Source: Tenacibaculum soleae
GTDB lineage: Bacteria; Bacteroidota; Bacteroidia; Flavobacteriales; Flavobacteriaceae
Direction: 5' to 3'
NCBI RefSeq assembly: GCF_001693415.1
Contig: NZ_MAKX01000001.1
Span: forward strand, 700,047-764,046
DNA length: 64,000 nucleotides
Shown here: in pieces, positions 15,116-22,844 of the stretch
Layout: every line of letters begins with the position of its first letter
Position numbering within the stretch: position 1 is the first letter of the stretch
Notes under the pieces: model-generated
Database searches by the model: none
What the model was told of the DNA's origin: nothing
What the model saw: the letters and a program-made list of their open reading frames with translations, nothing else
Made by a program: the position numbers and the translations under genes

Positions 15116-15796
15116 ATGGGGAAAGCGAAAAAATTTATTGTACTGTTTGCACTTTTTATTGTACCGTTGTTATTTTACATATTATTACAACTAGGTACGC
15201 ACAATTTCGGAAAACTACCAATAATATCTAAAAATGTTATCGATGTTTCTTTAATTGATAAAAAATTTACATTTGATAAAAGAGTTACCGTAGTTACTTT
15301 TTTAGGAAATGATATTAACTTGGTAAAAGGTGAAGTGTATAATTTAAAAGAAAAAATTTACACCAAATTTTCTAATTATGTAAGTTTTCAGATGATTTCT
15401 CTTGTTGACGAGAGTCAGAAGGAAACGGTAGAAGACTTAAAAAAAATGCTAAGTGTTAATGCAGATTTGGCAAGATGGGATTTTATTTTCGCTTCAGCAG
15501 ATGAAATAAAAGCATTGCATGAAAGTTTTAAGACATCAAAGCCTTTAGATGAAAATATACATTCGCCAAAAGCATATATTATTGATAAAGAACTTAATTT
15601 AAGAAGAGGTAAGTCAACCATTAATGGGCTTTCAGATCAAAAACTATTTGGCTATTCAATGAGTTCTGTGGCTGAACTTAAAAATGATATGATTGATGAT
15701 ATTAGTGTTGTTTTGGTTGAATATAAAATGGCATTGAAGAAAAATAATAGAAGCGAAGACAGAAGAACAAATACACTATCAAATGAAAAAAAGTAA
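15116..15796 (+). CDS. Cysteine-less SCO/thioredoxin-fold membrane protein
   Basis: A 226-residue protein with one N-terminal membrane anchor (about residues 6-27) and a periplasmic domain. The pattern resembles a SCO/thioredoxin fold: an N-terminal strand VTVVTFLGND where SCO has its CxxxC strand, FQMISLVDE, a segment WDFIFASADEIKAL, and IHSPKAYIIDKELNLRRG. It contains no cysteine at all, so it cannot bind copper or do thiol chemistry in the SCO way. It overlaps the true SCO1 gene by 14 bases. I infer a structural or chaperone paralog; the family is uncertain. Confidence 0.65.
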   Translation: MGKAKKFIVLFALFIVPLLFYILLQLGTHNFGKLPIISKNVIDVSLIDKKFTFDKRVTVVTFLGNDINLVKGEVYNLKEKIYTKFSNYVSFQMISLVDESQKETVEDLKKMLSVNADLARWDFIFASADEIKALHESFKTSKPLDENIHSPKAYIIDKELNLRRGKSTINGLSDQKLFGYSMSSVAELKNDMIDDISVVLVEYKMALKKNNRSEDRRTNTLSNEKK

Positions 15797-16430
15797 TTAT
15801 TCATACGTTGGTATTTCATTTATAATTTTATTATTTGGTATTTATGCCGTACCAAAAATTATAAAGCAGTTTCAAACTGCTGATTTACATAGATTTAATA
15901 AAGTACCAGCTTTTGAATTTATAAATCAAGATGGAAAAAGCATTAATAATAGTGATTTTAAAGACAAAGTATACGTTGTAGAATTTTTCTTTGCTACCTG
16001 TCCGACTATTTGTCCTTTAATGAATGCCGAAATGATCACCATTCAAAACGAGTTTATGGGAAATCCTAATTTCGGAATTGCATCCTTCTCTATTACACCT
16101 GATATAGACACGCCACAACAATTAAAGGCATACGCTCTTAAAAATGGAATCAATCACAAAAATTGGCATTTACTATCGGGTAAATCTGAAGATGTTGTGT
16201 ATAATTTATCAAACGAAGGATTTAAATTGTTTGCAGGAAAAGGTGAAGTATCTCATGGGGGATTTGAACATTCTGGTTTATTTGCCTTAGTTGATAAAGA
16301 TGGATACATCCGTTCACGTTATGATGAACACGGAAATCCAATAATGTATTACAGAGCATTGGATGAACATGGTTTTGGAAATCAGATTACCGAACTAAAA
16401 CAAGATATTAAGTTACTTTTGAAAGAATAA
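15783..16430 (+). CDS. SCO1/SenC family copper-binding assembly protein
   Basis: A 215-residue protein with an N-terminal membrane anchor and a periplasmic thioredoxin-like domain. The copper ligands of SCO proteins are present: C73 and C77 in FFFATCPTICPLMNAEM and the distant H163 in GGFEHSGLFALVDKDG. SCO delivers copper to the CuA site of oxidase subunit II. The gene overlaps the preceding SCO-like gene by 14 bases and is followed at once by the DUF420 gene, so it is cotranscribed with oxidase functions. Confidence 0.93.
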   Translation: MKKSNYSYVGISFIILLFGIYAVPKIIKQFQTADLHRFNKVPAFEFINQDGKSINNSDFKDKVYVVEFFFATCPTICPLMNAEMITIQNEFMGNPNFGIASFSITPDIDTPQQLKAYALKNGINHKNWHLLSGKSEDVVYNLSNEGFKLFAGKGEVSHGGFEHSGLFALVDKDGYIRSRYDEHGNPIMYYRALDEHGFGNQITELKQDIKLLLKE

Positions 16431-16431
16431 T

Positions 16432-16953
16432 ATGAGTACTGAAGAAAAAAAATATAAAAAACTAATAACAATTGTTTCTATTGTTATTCCGTTGGCAGTA
16501 GCAGCATTGTTTGGAATTAAAATTCCGAATGTTGAACCATTGTCATTTCTACCACCAATATATGCAAGTATTAATGGATTAACAGCAGTGTTATTAATAG
16601 CGTCGGTAGTTGCAATAAAAAAAGGGAATAAAAAATTACACGAGCAATTAAATACAACGGCTATTGTTTGTTCAGCATTATTTTTAGTAATGTATGTTGC
16701 CTACCATATGACTTCAGATTCTACAAAATTTGGAGGAGAGGGTGTGATAAAATATGTGTATTTATTTATATTAATAACACATATAATACTATCAATTGTA
16801 GTAATACCTTTTGTTTTGATAACTTTTATGAGAGCGCGTTTAGGAAATTTTTCTGATCACAAAAGAATAGCAAAAATTACCTTCCCATTATGGTTATATG
16901 TTGCTATAACAGGTGTAGTTGTATATTTAATGATATCTCCATATTATGTATAA
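16432..16953 (+). CDS. DUF420 family membrane protein (YozB-like)
   Basis: A 173-residue integral membrane protein with about five helices. The motifs PPIYASINGLTAVLLIASVVAIKKG, LHEQLNTTAIVCSALFLVMYVAYH and the conserved HI/HKRIAKITFPLWLYVAITGVVVYLM are typical of DUF420 proteins found in cytochrome oxidase loci (CtaG-related in Gram-positives). The conserved histidines suggest heme or copper handling, which is unproven. It starts one base after the SCO1 stop and overlaps the next small gene by eight bases. Confidence 0.88.
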   Translation: MSTEEKKYKKLITIVSIVIPLAVAALFGIKIPNVEPLSFLPPIYASINGLTAVLLIASVVAIKKGNKKLHEQLNTTAIVCSALFLVMYVAYHMTSDSTKFGGEGVIKYVYLFILITHIILSIVVIPFVLITFMRARLGNFSDHKRIAKITFPLWLYVAITGVVVYLMISPYYV

Positions 16954-17158
16954 AAAAGGATTAATAATTATTTTAGCAATGCTTAGTGTAAACGCATCGG
17001 CACAATGTGCTATGTGTAAGGCAGTTGTTGAAGGCGGAAATGAAACGATAGCTGAAGGTGTTAATAATGGAATTACTTATTTAATGGTGTTTCCTTATAT
17101 ATTGGTTGGTGTTTTATTTTATTTTATTTACCGCCATAAGAAAGCGTCTAAAAATTAA
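16946..17158 (+). CDS. Small CxxC-containing membrane protein
   Basis: A 70-residue protein. It has a signal peptide or first helix (MYKKGLIIILAMLSVNASAQ), immediately followed by C21-A-M-C24, a short linker (KAVVEGGNETIAEGVNNG), and a second helix (TYLMVFPYILVGVLFYFIY) with a basic tail. The CxxC would sit at the periplasmic surface just after cleavage or anchoring. It is the last gene of the oxidase assembly operon and overlaps DUF420 by eight bases. I know similar short proteins beside flavobacterial SCO/DUF420 genes but no function; copper handling is a guess. Confidence 0.75.
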   Translation: MYKKGLIIILAMLSVNASAQCAMCKAVVEGGNETIAEGVNNGITYLMVFPYILVGVLFYFIYRHKKASKN

Positions 17159-17227
17159 GTTTTAAATAAAAATATATTTTTTGTAACATATATAGTTTTT
17201 AGTCGTCATATAAAAAACTAAAAAATA

Positions 17228-17258
17228 GTTGTTCGATATTAGAACATTAATTGTTCAA
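17228..17258. promoter_or_regulatory. Candidate operator with three alternating TGTTC half-sites
   Basis: Upstream of the TolC gene lies TGTTC (17230-17234), GAACA (17242-17246) and TGTTC (17252-17256). Neighbouring half-sites form two overlapping inverted repeats with 7- and 5-base spacers. This is the layout of a repressor or activator binding region; the regulator is unknown. Confidence 0.4.
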
Positions 17259-17355
17259 AATCAAACACTTAATAAAAAATTAAATTTGGTAATTTGTTGT
17301 TTAACAGTAAAATACTATTTCTTAATTTATTGGAATATTAATTGACCAAGTTATA

Positions 17356-18708
17356 ATGAACAAAAAAATATTAGTCTTGAAAACAAAATTTATAGTAGCA
17401 GCAACTTTACTTATTTCGTTAGCTAGTTTTTCTCAAAAACAATGGACACTTAAAGAATGTGTTGATCATGCTTTAGAAAATAACATAACTATTAAGCAAA
17501 ATAAATTAAATATTGATATTGCCGAAACAGATTTAAAAAACGCTAAAGGAAATAAATTACCCACTTTAAACGGATCAACAGGAGGTAGTTTAAGATTTGG
17601 TTCAGGTTTTGACCCTGTTAGTAACGATAGAGTTTCAACCAGTAACTACGGAGGTTCTTTTGGTTTATCTACCGGAATAACTGTTTTTAATGGTTATAGA
17701 GTTTTAAACAGTTACAAGCAAGCAAAATTAGGTGTTGAAGGTAGCAAACTAGATTTAGAGGTAATTGAAAATGATATTGCTTTACGTGTTGTTAACTCGT
17801 ATTTAAACGCACTATTTGCAAAAGAAAACTTATTAGTAGCAACTACGCAAGCAGCTATTAGTAAAAAGCAAATAGAACGCGTAAAAGCACAGTTTGATGC
17901 AGGTGCTGTTCCTAAAAGCGATTTATTAAATGCACAATCTACAGCATCAAACGACGCACAGAATGTAGTTACGCAAGAAAATGCATTAAGTTTAGCTTTA
18001 CTTAATATATCTCAATTAATACAAGTACCATTTAATGGTTTTGATGTAGCCAAAATTGAAATTGATTCACCATCAGCAGCAATGCTTTATAGTACTTCAG
18101 AAGAAGTATATAAGAAAGCATTAACAAACAGACCAGAAATTGCTAGAGCAAAATTGAACATTAAAAACGCCGACTTATCTATTGCGATTACTAGGTCAGC
18201 ATACAAACCATCCGTAACAGCTTCAGGAAGTGTTAGTACCAATTATGGATATAATTTAGATTTACCTCCTGGTTTTTCTAATACTGATTTTTTTACACAG
18301 TTAGATAATAACTTAGGATATGGAGTAGGATTCAATGTAAGTATTCCAATTTTTAACGGTTTTAAAACTGATGCAAGCGTAGAACGCTCAAAAATTAGCA
18401 AGTTAATTACTGAAACTAGATTAGAAAACGAAAAATTACAACTACAACAAACAATTGAACAAGCTTTTCAAGATGCAAAAGCAGCGGCGAAATCATTTGA
18501 AGCAGCTGAAATATCTTTAAAATCACAAAAAGAAGCTTTTAAAAATGCACAAGTTAGCTATGATTATGGCTCAATGACACAATTTGATTATGATCAAGTA
18601 CGTAATCGATTAGTAAACTCAGAAGCAACCATGATAAGAGCAAAATATAATTATGTGTTTACCACCAAAGTATTAAAGTTTTATTACGGAGAGTCGATTT
18701 TAGACTAA
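17356..18708 (+). CDS. TolC family outer-membrane efflux protein
   Basis: A 450-residue protein with a signal peptide (cleavage near SFSQ), then WTLKECVDHALENNITIKQNKL, the standard Bacteroidetes TolC start. Two repeated OEP domains follow, rich in coiled-coil helices with KKQIERVKAQFDAGAVPKSDLLNAQS in the first and LQLQQTIEQAFQDAKAAAKSFEAAE in the second. It would form the outer-membrane channel of a tripartite exporter. Unusually for the group, no membrane-fusion or pump gene is adjacent: a strong terminator follows. A candidate operator lies 100 bases upstream. Confidence 0.92.
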   Translation: MNKKILVLKTKFIVAATLLISLASFSQKQWTLKECVDHALENNITIKQNKLNIDIAETDLKNAKGNKLPTLNGSTGGSLRFGSGFDPVSNDRVSTSNYGGSFGLSTGITVFNGYRVLNSYKQAKLGVEGSKLDLEVIENDIALRVVNSYLNALFAKENLLVATTQAAISKKQIERVKAQFDAGAVPKSDLLNAQSTASNDAQNVVTQENALSLALLNISQLIQVPFNGFDVAKIEIDSPSAAMLYSTSEEVYKKALTNRPEIARAKLNIKNADLSIAITRSAYKPSVTASGSVSTNYGYNLDLPPGFSNTDFFTQLDNNLGYGVGFNVSIPIFNGFKTDASVERSKISKLITETRLENEKLQLQQTIEQAFQDAKAAAKSFEAAEISLKSQKEAFKNAQVSYDYGSMTQFDYDQVRNRLVNSEATMIRAKYNYVFTTKVLKFYYGESILD

Positions 18709-18730
18709 AATAATAAGAATATTATAATTT

Positions 18731-18767
18731 AAAACCTCGTTAAGTAAAAACTTAACGAGGTTTTTTC
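18731..18767 (+). terminator. Strong terminator after the TolC gene
   Basis: A 14-base-pair perfect stem (AAAACCTCGTTAAG with CTTAACGAGGTTTT), six-base loop and T run, 22 bases after the stop. Confidence 0.9.
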
Positions 18768-18776
18768 TTTATCATG

Positions 18777-18784
18777 TATCTTTG
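18777..18784 (+). promoter_or_regulatory. Predicted -7 element of tsaB
   Basis: TATCTTTG matches the TAnnTTTG consensus. It overlaps the ATG at 18774 that would otherwise be taken as the tsaB start, and so argues for the downstream TTG start at 18804. Confidence 0.65.
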
Positions 18785-18803
18785 CAAAAAAAATAAATTC
18801 AAT

Positions 18804-19481
18804 TTGGCACTAATACTTAATATAGAAACCGCAACAAAAAACTGTTCGGTATGTTTAGCAGAAAATGGTGAGGTTATAGGAATTAGAGAATTAAACGATG
18901 GTAATTATTCTCATGCAGAAAAATTACATCCCTTTATTCAAGAGCTATTAATAGAATTAAATTTATCATCTAGAGCTATTGATGCAGTAGCGGTAAGCAA
19001 AGGGCCAGGTTCTTATACAGGACTTCGTATTGGGGTTTCGGCAGCAAAAGGAATTTGTTTTGCTATTGATAAACCTTTGATTGCTATTGAAACATTAGAG
19101 TCGTTAGCGCATGGTATATTTAATGATGATGGATTAATTGTACCAATGTTAGATGCACGTAGAATGGAAGTATATTCAGCAGTATATGATTCACAGCACA
19201 AAAAAATAAGAGAAATAAAAGCAGAAATAATTAATGAAAATTCTTTTTACGAGGAGTTATCAAGAGGGAAAGTTTATTTTTTAGGTGATGGAGCTAATAA
19301 GTGTAAAGAAGTAATTACGCATGAAAATGCAACTTTTATAGAAGATAAGTTTCCGTCAACTAAAGAAATGGCACTTTTAAGTTATAATAAATACAAAAAA
19401 AACGACATCGAAGATGTCGCTTATTTTGAACCTTTTTATTTAAAAGATTTTGTCGTAATTCCTGAAAAAAAGAAAGTTTAA
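18804..19481 (+). CDS. tsaB: tRNA threonylcarbamoyladenosine biosynthesis protein TsaB
   Basis: A 225-residue protein of the TsaB/YeaZ family, partner of TsaD in making t6A37 on tRNAs. I choose the TTG at 18804, giving (M)ALILNIETATKNCSV, the usual flavobacterial TsaB start; the in-frame ATG at 18774 sits inside a promoter element and right after a terminator. Family motifs are SHAEKLHPFI, VAVSKGPGSYTGLRIGVSAAKGICFA and VPMLDARRMEVYSAVYD. It overlaps the convergent mscS-like gene by four bases. Confidence 0.9.
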   Translation: MALILNIETATKNCSVCLAENGEVIGIRELNDGNYSHAEKLHPFIQELLIELNLSSRAIDAVAVSKGPGSYTGLRIGVSAAKGICFAIDKPLIAIETLESLAHGIFNDDGLIVPMLDARRMEVYSAVYDSQHKKIREIKAEIINENSFYEELSRGKVYFLGDGANKCKEVITHENATFIEDKFPSTKEMALLSYNKYKKNDIEDVAYFEPFYLKDFVVIPEKKKV

Positions 19482-20290
19482 CCTTGTTTTTGAATTTCAA
19501 CTTGATGAGGATACGGTATTTCAATTCCTGCTTTATCAAGTGCTAGTTTTACATTTTCGGTAGTTTCAAAATACACATCCCAATAATCAGCTGTATTCGC
19601 CCATGGCCTAACAGTAAAGTTAACTGAACTGTCAGCTAATTCAGATACGTTTACAGTAGGAGCAGGATCTTGTAATACTTTTTTGTTATCAGTTAAAACT
19701 TTTAATAAAACTTCTTTCGTCTGTTTTATGTCAGCATCATAACCTACTCCAAAAGTTAAATCTACCCTTAATTTACCCTCTGCAGTATAATTAGTGATAT
19801 TACCGTTTGATAGGGTGCCATTAGGTATAATTACCAACTTATTGTCTGGTGACGTTAATTTAGTTGTAAAAATTTCAATTTCTTTAACAACTCCAATTTC
19901 ACCTTGTGCTTTAATTAAGTCGCCAATTTTTATAGGTTTAAATATCATTATTAATACACCTCCAGCAAAGTTAGCTAAAGATCCTTGCAAAGCCATACCA
20001 ATAGCAAGACCTGCAGCAGCTATAATTGCAGCAAACGATGTTGTTTCTACACCTAGTTTAGATAAAAGAACAATAATTAATAATATTTTAAGAGTCCAGT
20101 TGATAAGATTCAATAAAAATTTTTGCAAACTCTCATCATACTTTCCCTTCATCATAATGGTACTTGTTACTTTCATAACTTTCTTTATAATCCAAGAACC
20201 AATAATCCATATAAGAATAGCTGATAATATTTTTAATCCATATTCTGTAGCATATGTGGTAATACTGTTAATAATTTGTTTAGAATCCAT
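19478..20290 (-). CDS. mscS: Small-conductance mechanosensitive channel, MscS family
   Basis: A 270-residue MscS of standard length. It has three membrane helices; the pore helix TM3 is clear as AAGLAIGMALQGSLANFAGGVLIMIFKP, followed by the beta domain (IKIGDLIKAQGEIGVVKEIEIFTTKL, IPNGTLSNGNITNYT) and the C-terminal alpha-beta domain ending IEIPYPHQ. It opens under membrane tension to release solutes on osmotic downshock. It lies two bases after a DUF1304 gene on the same strand and runs four bases into the 3' end of tsaB. Confidence 0.95.
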   Translation of the reverse strand: MDSKQIINSITTYATEYGLKILSAILIWIIGSWIIKKVMKVTSTIMMKGKYDESLQKFLLNLINWTLKILLIIVLLSKLGVETTSFAAIIAAAGLAIGMALQGSLANFAGGVLIMIFKPIKIGDLIKAQGEIGVVKEIEIFTTKLTSPDNKLVIIPNGTLSNGNITNYTAEGKLRVDLTFGVGYDADIKQTKEVLLKVLTDNKKVLQDPAPTVNVSELADSSVNFTVRPWANTADYWDVYFETTENVKLALDKAGIEIPYPHQVEIQKQG

Positions 20291-20292
20291 TT

Positions 20293-20664
20293 TTAATTGT
20301 AAGTTTTTAATAGGGTTAAAATTAAAGCTATAATTGCGGGTATAGCCTGAACATAAAGTATACTTATCTTCTTTGTTGAATAAGACCCATAAAAACCTGC
20401 TAAAGTCACACAGGTTAGAAAAAATAGTGCAATATTGTTTCTGTAACTACTGTCAATTAACGACCATATTAACCCTGCAGCTAAAAAACCGTTATATAAA
20501 CCTTGGTTTGCCGCTAAGACTTTTGTTTTTTCAGCAAAATCTTTACTTTTTAAACCAAACATTTTTATTCCTTTTGGTTTTGTCCATAAAACCATTTCTA
20601 AAAACATAATATATATGTGAATTAAAGCAACAATGCTTATTAATATGTATTGTATAGTTGTCAT
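20293..20664 (-). CDS. DUF1304 family membrane protein
   Basis: A 123-residue protein with four hydrophobic segments. The start IVALIHIYIMFLEMVLW, the loop KGIKMFGLKSKDFAEKTKVLAANQGLYNGFLAAGLIW and the third helix IALFFLTCVTLAGFYGSYS fit the DUF1304 family (YqjF/YlaA-like). No function is established. The next gene, mscS, starts two bases later, so they are probably one transcript. Confidence 0.85.
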   Translation of the reverse strand: MTTIQYILISIVALIHIYIMFLEMVLWTKPKGIKMFGLKSKDFAEKTKVLAANQGLYNGFLAAGLIWSLIDSSYRNNIALFFLTCVTLAGFYGSYSTKKISILYVQAIPAIIALILTLLKTYN

Positions 20665-20778
20665 AATTGAAATAGTAAGTTGAAGGATAAATATATGGTT
20701 TTTCAGCGAATTTTATAAAAAAGCCTTCCAATGTTAAATTAATGTTATGTAAATGTTTCGTATTTGTAAAATTATATA

Positions 20779-20786
20779 TATATTTG
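20779..20786 (+). promoter_or_regulatory. Predicted -7 element for the MORN-repeat gene
   Basis: TATATTTG matches TAnnTTTG, 34 bases before the ATG. No TTG lies at the ideal -33 spacing. Confidence 0.4.
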
Positions 20787-20818
20787 TAATGTAAGAGTTA
20801 AATATAAAAATTTTAGAC

Positions 20819-21166
20819 ATGAAAAAATTAATAATAGTAGTTTGTGTTTTATCAATATCATTGTTACAAGCTCAAGATATAGCACCCAAATTTGAAAAAT
20901 CAGGAGATTTAGTAAAAGCAACTTACTTTTATAAAGACGGAAAAGTAAAAGAACAAGGTTTTTTTAAAAATAAAAAATTATCAGGAACTTGGACTTCTTT
21001 TGATGCTAAAGGAAATAAAAAAACAATAGCACATTATAAAGAAGGTAAAAAAGTAGGAAAGTGGTTTATGTGGAAAGAAGATGGGTTGAAAGAAATAGAT
21101 TACACAAATAATGTTGTCGCTAGTGTTCAAACTTGGACAGAAGAAACAAAAATGGCAGCTAAATAA
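20819..21166 (+). CDS. Secreted MORN-like repeat protein
   Basis: A 115-residue protein with a signal peptide (MKKLIIVVCVLSISLLQAQ). The body has three tandem MORN-variant units: ATYFYKDGKVKEQGFFKNKKLSGTW, TSFDAKGNKKTIAHYKEGKKVGKW and FMWKEDGLKEIDYTNNVV. Short repeat proteins of this kind are frequent in Bacteroidetes; some are annotated as toxin-antitoxin YwqK-like antitoxins, but no toxin gene is near. Function unknown. Confidence 0.8.
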   Translation: MKKLIIVVCVLSISLLQAQDIAPKFEKSGDLVKATYFYKDGKVKEQGFFKNKKLSGTWTSFDAKGNKKTIAHYKEGKKVGKWFMWKEDGLKEIDYTNNVVASVQTWTEETKMAAK

Positions 21167-21189
21167 AGAGTTTTATTAAGTTATTAGTA

Positions 21190-21222
21190 TGAAAAACCAA
21201 GTATTTTTACTTGGTTTTTTTA
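21190..21222. terminator. Bidirectional terminator between MORN gene and RNase H gene
   Basis: A 12-base-pair perfect stem (AAAAACCAAGTA with TACTTGGTTTTT), four-base loop, T runs in both directions. It lies between two convergent genes. Confidence 0.85.
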
Positions 21223-21858
21223 TTTTCTACCAAAATCAGCAGGAATTTCTCCCCAAGCTTTTGTTTCCCATTTTAATATTGGATTTTTAAACGAGTTTTC
21301 TTTTAGCCATTTTTCGGCACGTTTTATCAAATCTAAAATTTCTTTATTACTATTATCAAAAGTAACATTAGTTCTACACTGTTTCTTTTTCACCCAACTC
21401 ATGGCAATTTTAGAATCTGAATATATCGGGTAAGTATCCATGTTTTTATTTTTTAAAAGTGCAATTCCATGAACTAAAGCTAAAAATTCACCAATATTAT
21501 TGGTGCCTTTTTTATAAGGTCCCATTTTAAATATTTCTTTTTTGTTTTTTGTTAAAACACCGCGATACTCCATCAACCCAGGGTTTCCTGCACAAGCAGC
21601 ATCAACAGCAATGGATTCTAAATTAGGTGTTCCATAGGTTGCCTTTTCTTTGGCAGATAAAATAACCCTTTTAGTATCTTTACCAATATAGTCGTTGTAG
21701 TTTTTTGTAAAAGCAATTTCAGCTGCTTTTTTATCTATAAAAGCTTTGTATTGTGCCCCATCAAAGCCAGTAATTTGTTTTTTACAAACATCCCACGAAG
21801 TGAAAACTCCAGTTTTTTTACCTTTCCAAACAACGTAATATTTTTTCTTTTTAGCCAT
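21220..21858 (-). CDS. rnhA: Ribonuclease HI with N-terminal viroplasmin domain
   Basis: A 212-residue protein. Residues 5-55 are a viroplasmin (caulimovirus) domain: YYVVWKGKKTGVFTSWDVCKKQITGFDGAQYKAF. Residues about 80-210 are an RNase HI domain with the catalytic carboxylates D86 (VDAACAGNPG), E124 (NNIGEFLAL), D148 (YSDSKIAMSW) and D208 (IPADFG). The enzyme removes RNA from RNA-DNA hybrids; the N-terminal domain is thought to bind the hybrid. It shares an eight-base overlap with purN, its upstream neighbour. Confidence 0.93.
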   Translation of the reverse strand: MAKKKKYYVVWKGKKTGVFTSWDVCKKQITGFDGAQYKAFIDKKAAEIAFTKNYNDYIGKDTKRVILSAKEKATYGTPNLESIAVDAACAGNPGLMEYRGVLTKNKKEIFKMGPYKKGTNNIGEFLALVHGIALLKNKNMDTYPIYSDSKIAMSWVKKKQCRTNVTFDNSNKEILDLIKRAEKWLKENSFKNPILKWETKAWGEIPADFGRK

Positions 21859-22420
21859 TTTTTACTATTACATCTTCAATAACTTTAGGAAAATGTTCTT
21901 GTTCTAATACATGAATTTTTGTTGCAATATCTTCGGGAGAATCTGAAGAGGATATTTCGGTTTTCGCTTGAAAAATAATAGCCCCTTCATCATAGTTTTC
22001 ATTTACATAATGGATGGTAATACCAGTTTCTGACTCGTTATTTTCTTTTACCGCTTTGTGAACATTCATACCATACATCCCTTTTCCTCCATATTTTGGA
22101 AGTAAAGCAGGATGAATATTTATAATCTTGTTTGGAAAAGCAGCTACTATTTTAGCAGGAATACGCCATAAAAAACCAGCAAGTATAATTAGATCAGCCT
22201 CAGCATGTAAAAAATTTAAGACTGTATCGTCTTTTATAAAACTCTCTTTATCAAACAATGATGCATCAATGTTTAAAAGCTCACACCTGTCAAAAACTTT
22301 GGCACGTTCGTTGTTAGAAAGCACGTGAGTAACGGTAGCTATTTTGCTTGATTGAAAGTATTTAATGATGTTTTCAGCATTACTACCAGAGCCAGAAGCT
22401 AAAATTATGATACGTTTCAT
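21851..22420 (-). CDS. purN: Phosphoribosylglycinamide formyltransferase
   Basis: A 189-residue enzyme that transfers a formyl group from 10-formyl-THF to GAR in purine synthesis. I start it at 22420 (MKRIIILASGSGSNAENII), the conserved beginning; the longer frame adds unrelated low-complexity sequence and would run into the acpP promoter. Catalytic motifs are NIHPALLPKYGGKGMYG (Asn-His) and IHYVNENYDEGAIIFQ (Asp). It is divergent from acpP and overlaps the RNase HI gene by eight bases. Confidence 0.94.
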   Translation of the reverse strand: MKRIIILASGSGSNAENIIKYFQSSKIATVTHVLSNNERAKVFDRCELLNIDASLFDKESFIKDDTVLNFLHAEADLIILAGFLWRIPAKIVAAFPNKIINIHPALLPKYGGKGMYGMNVHKAVKENNESETGITIHYVNENYDEGAIIFQAKTEISSSDSPEDIATKIHVLEQEHFPKVIEDVIVKNG

Positions 22421-22561
22421 AGTAAAATGTGTTATTTTTGTTACTACAAAAAAAAGAATAATTATTAACAACGGTGGTGTTTGTAGCAAAAGATTCAATA
22501 TTTTTTTTATATTTAAACCACACATTTTTGAGCAAAAGTTAGAATTAATAGTTAAGATTTG

Positions 22562-22569
22562 TATTTTTG
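22562..22569 (+). promoter_or_regulatory. Predicted -7 element of the acpP-fabF-rnc operon
   Basis: TATTTTTG matches TAnnTTTG and lies 31 bases before the acpP ATG. An exact TTG at -33 is not present. Confidence 0.5.
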
Positions 22570-22600
22570 CCTCGATTTTAAATTTTAAAACAAACAAATT

Positions 22601-22837
22601 ATGTCAGACATAGCATCAAGAGTAAAAGCAATTATCGTAGACAAATTAGGAGTAGACGATAACGAAGTAACTAACGAAGCAAGCTTCACAAACGATTTAG
22701 GAGCAGATTCTTTAGATACAGTAGAATTAATTATGGAATTCGAAAAAGAATTTGATATCCAAATTCCAGATGATCAAGCAGAAAATATTGGTACAGTAGG
22801 ACAGGCAGTAAGCTATATCGAAGAAGCAAAAAAATAA
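22601..22837 (+). CDS. acpP: Acyl carrier protein
   Basis: A 78-residue acidic carrier of growing fatty acyl chains. The phosphopantetheine attachment serine is S37 in [11 protein letters not shown]. Helix motifs [14 protein letters not shown] and the C-terminal [14 protein letters not shown] are standard. Codon use is biased toward highly expressed forms, as expected. It is followed seven bases later by fabF, the usual arrangement. Confidence 0.98.
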   Translation: MSDIASRVKAIIVDKLGVDDNEVTNEASFTNDLGADSLDTVELIMEFEKEFDIQIPDDQAENIGTVGQAVSYIEEAKK

Positions 22838-22844
22838 TACTTAT

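Noticed and set aside
22420..22597. Longer start for purN with a hydrophobic N-terminal extension
   Set aside because: The extension is low-complexity, would overlap the acpP promoter, and is absent from the conserved PurN start MKRIIILASGSGSN.
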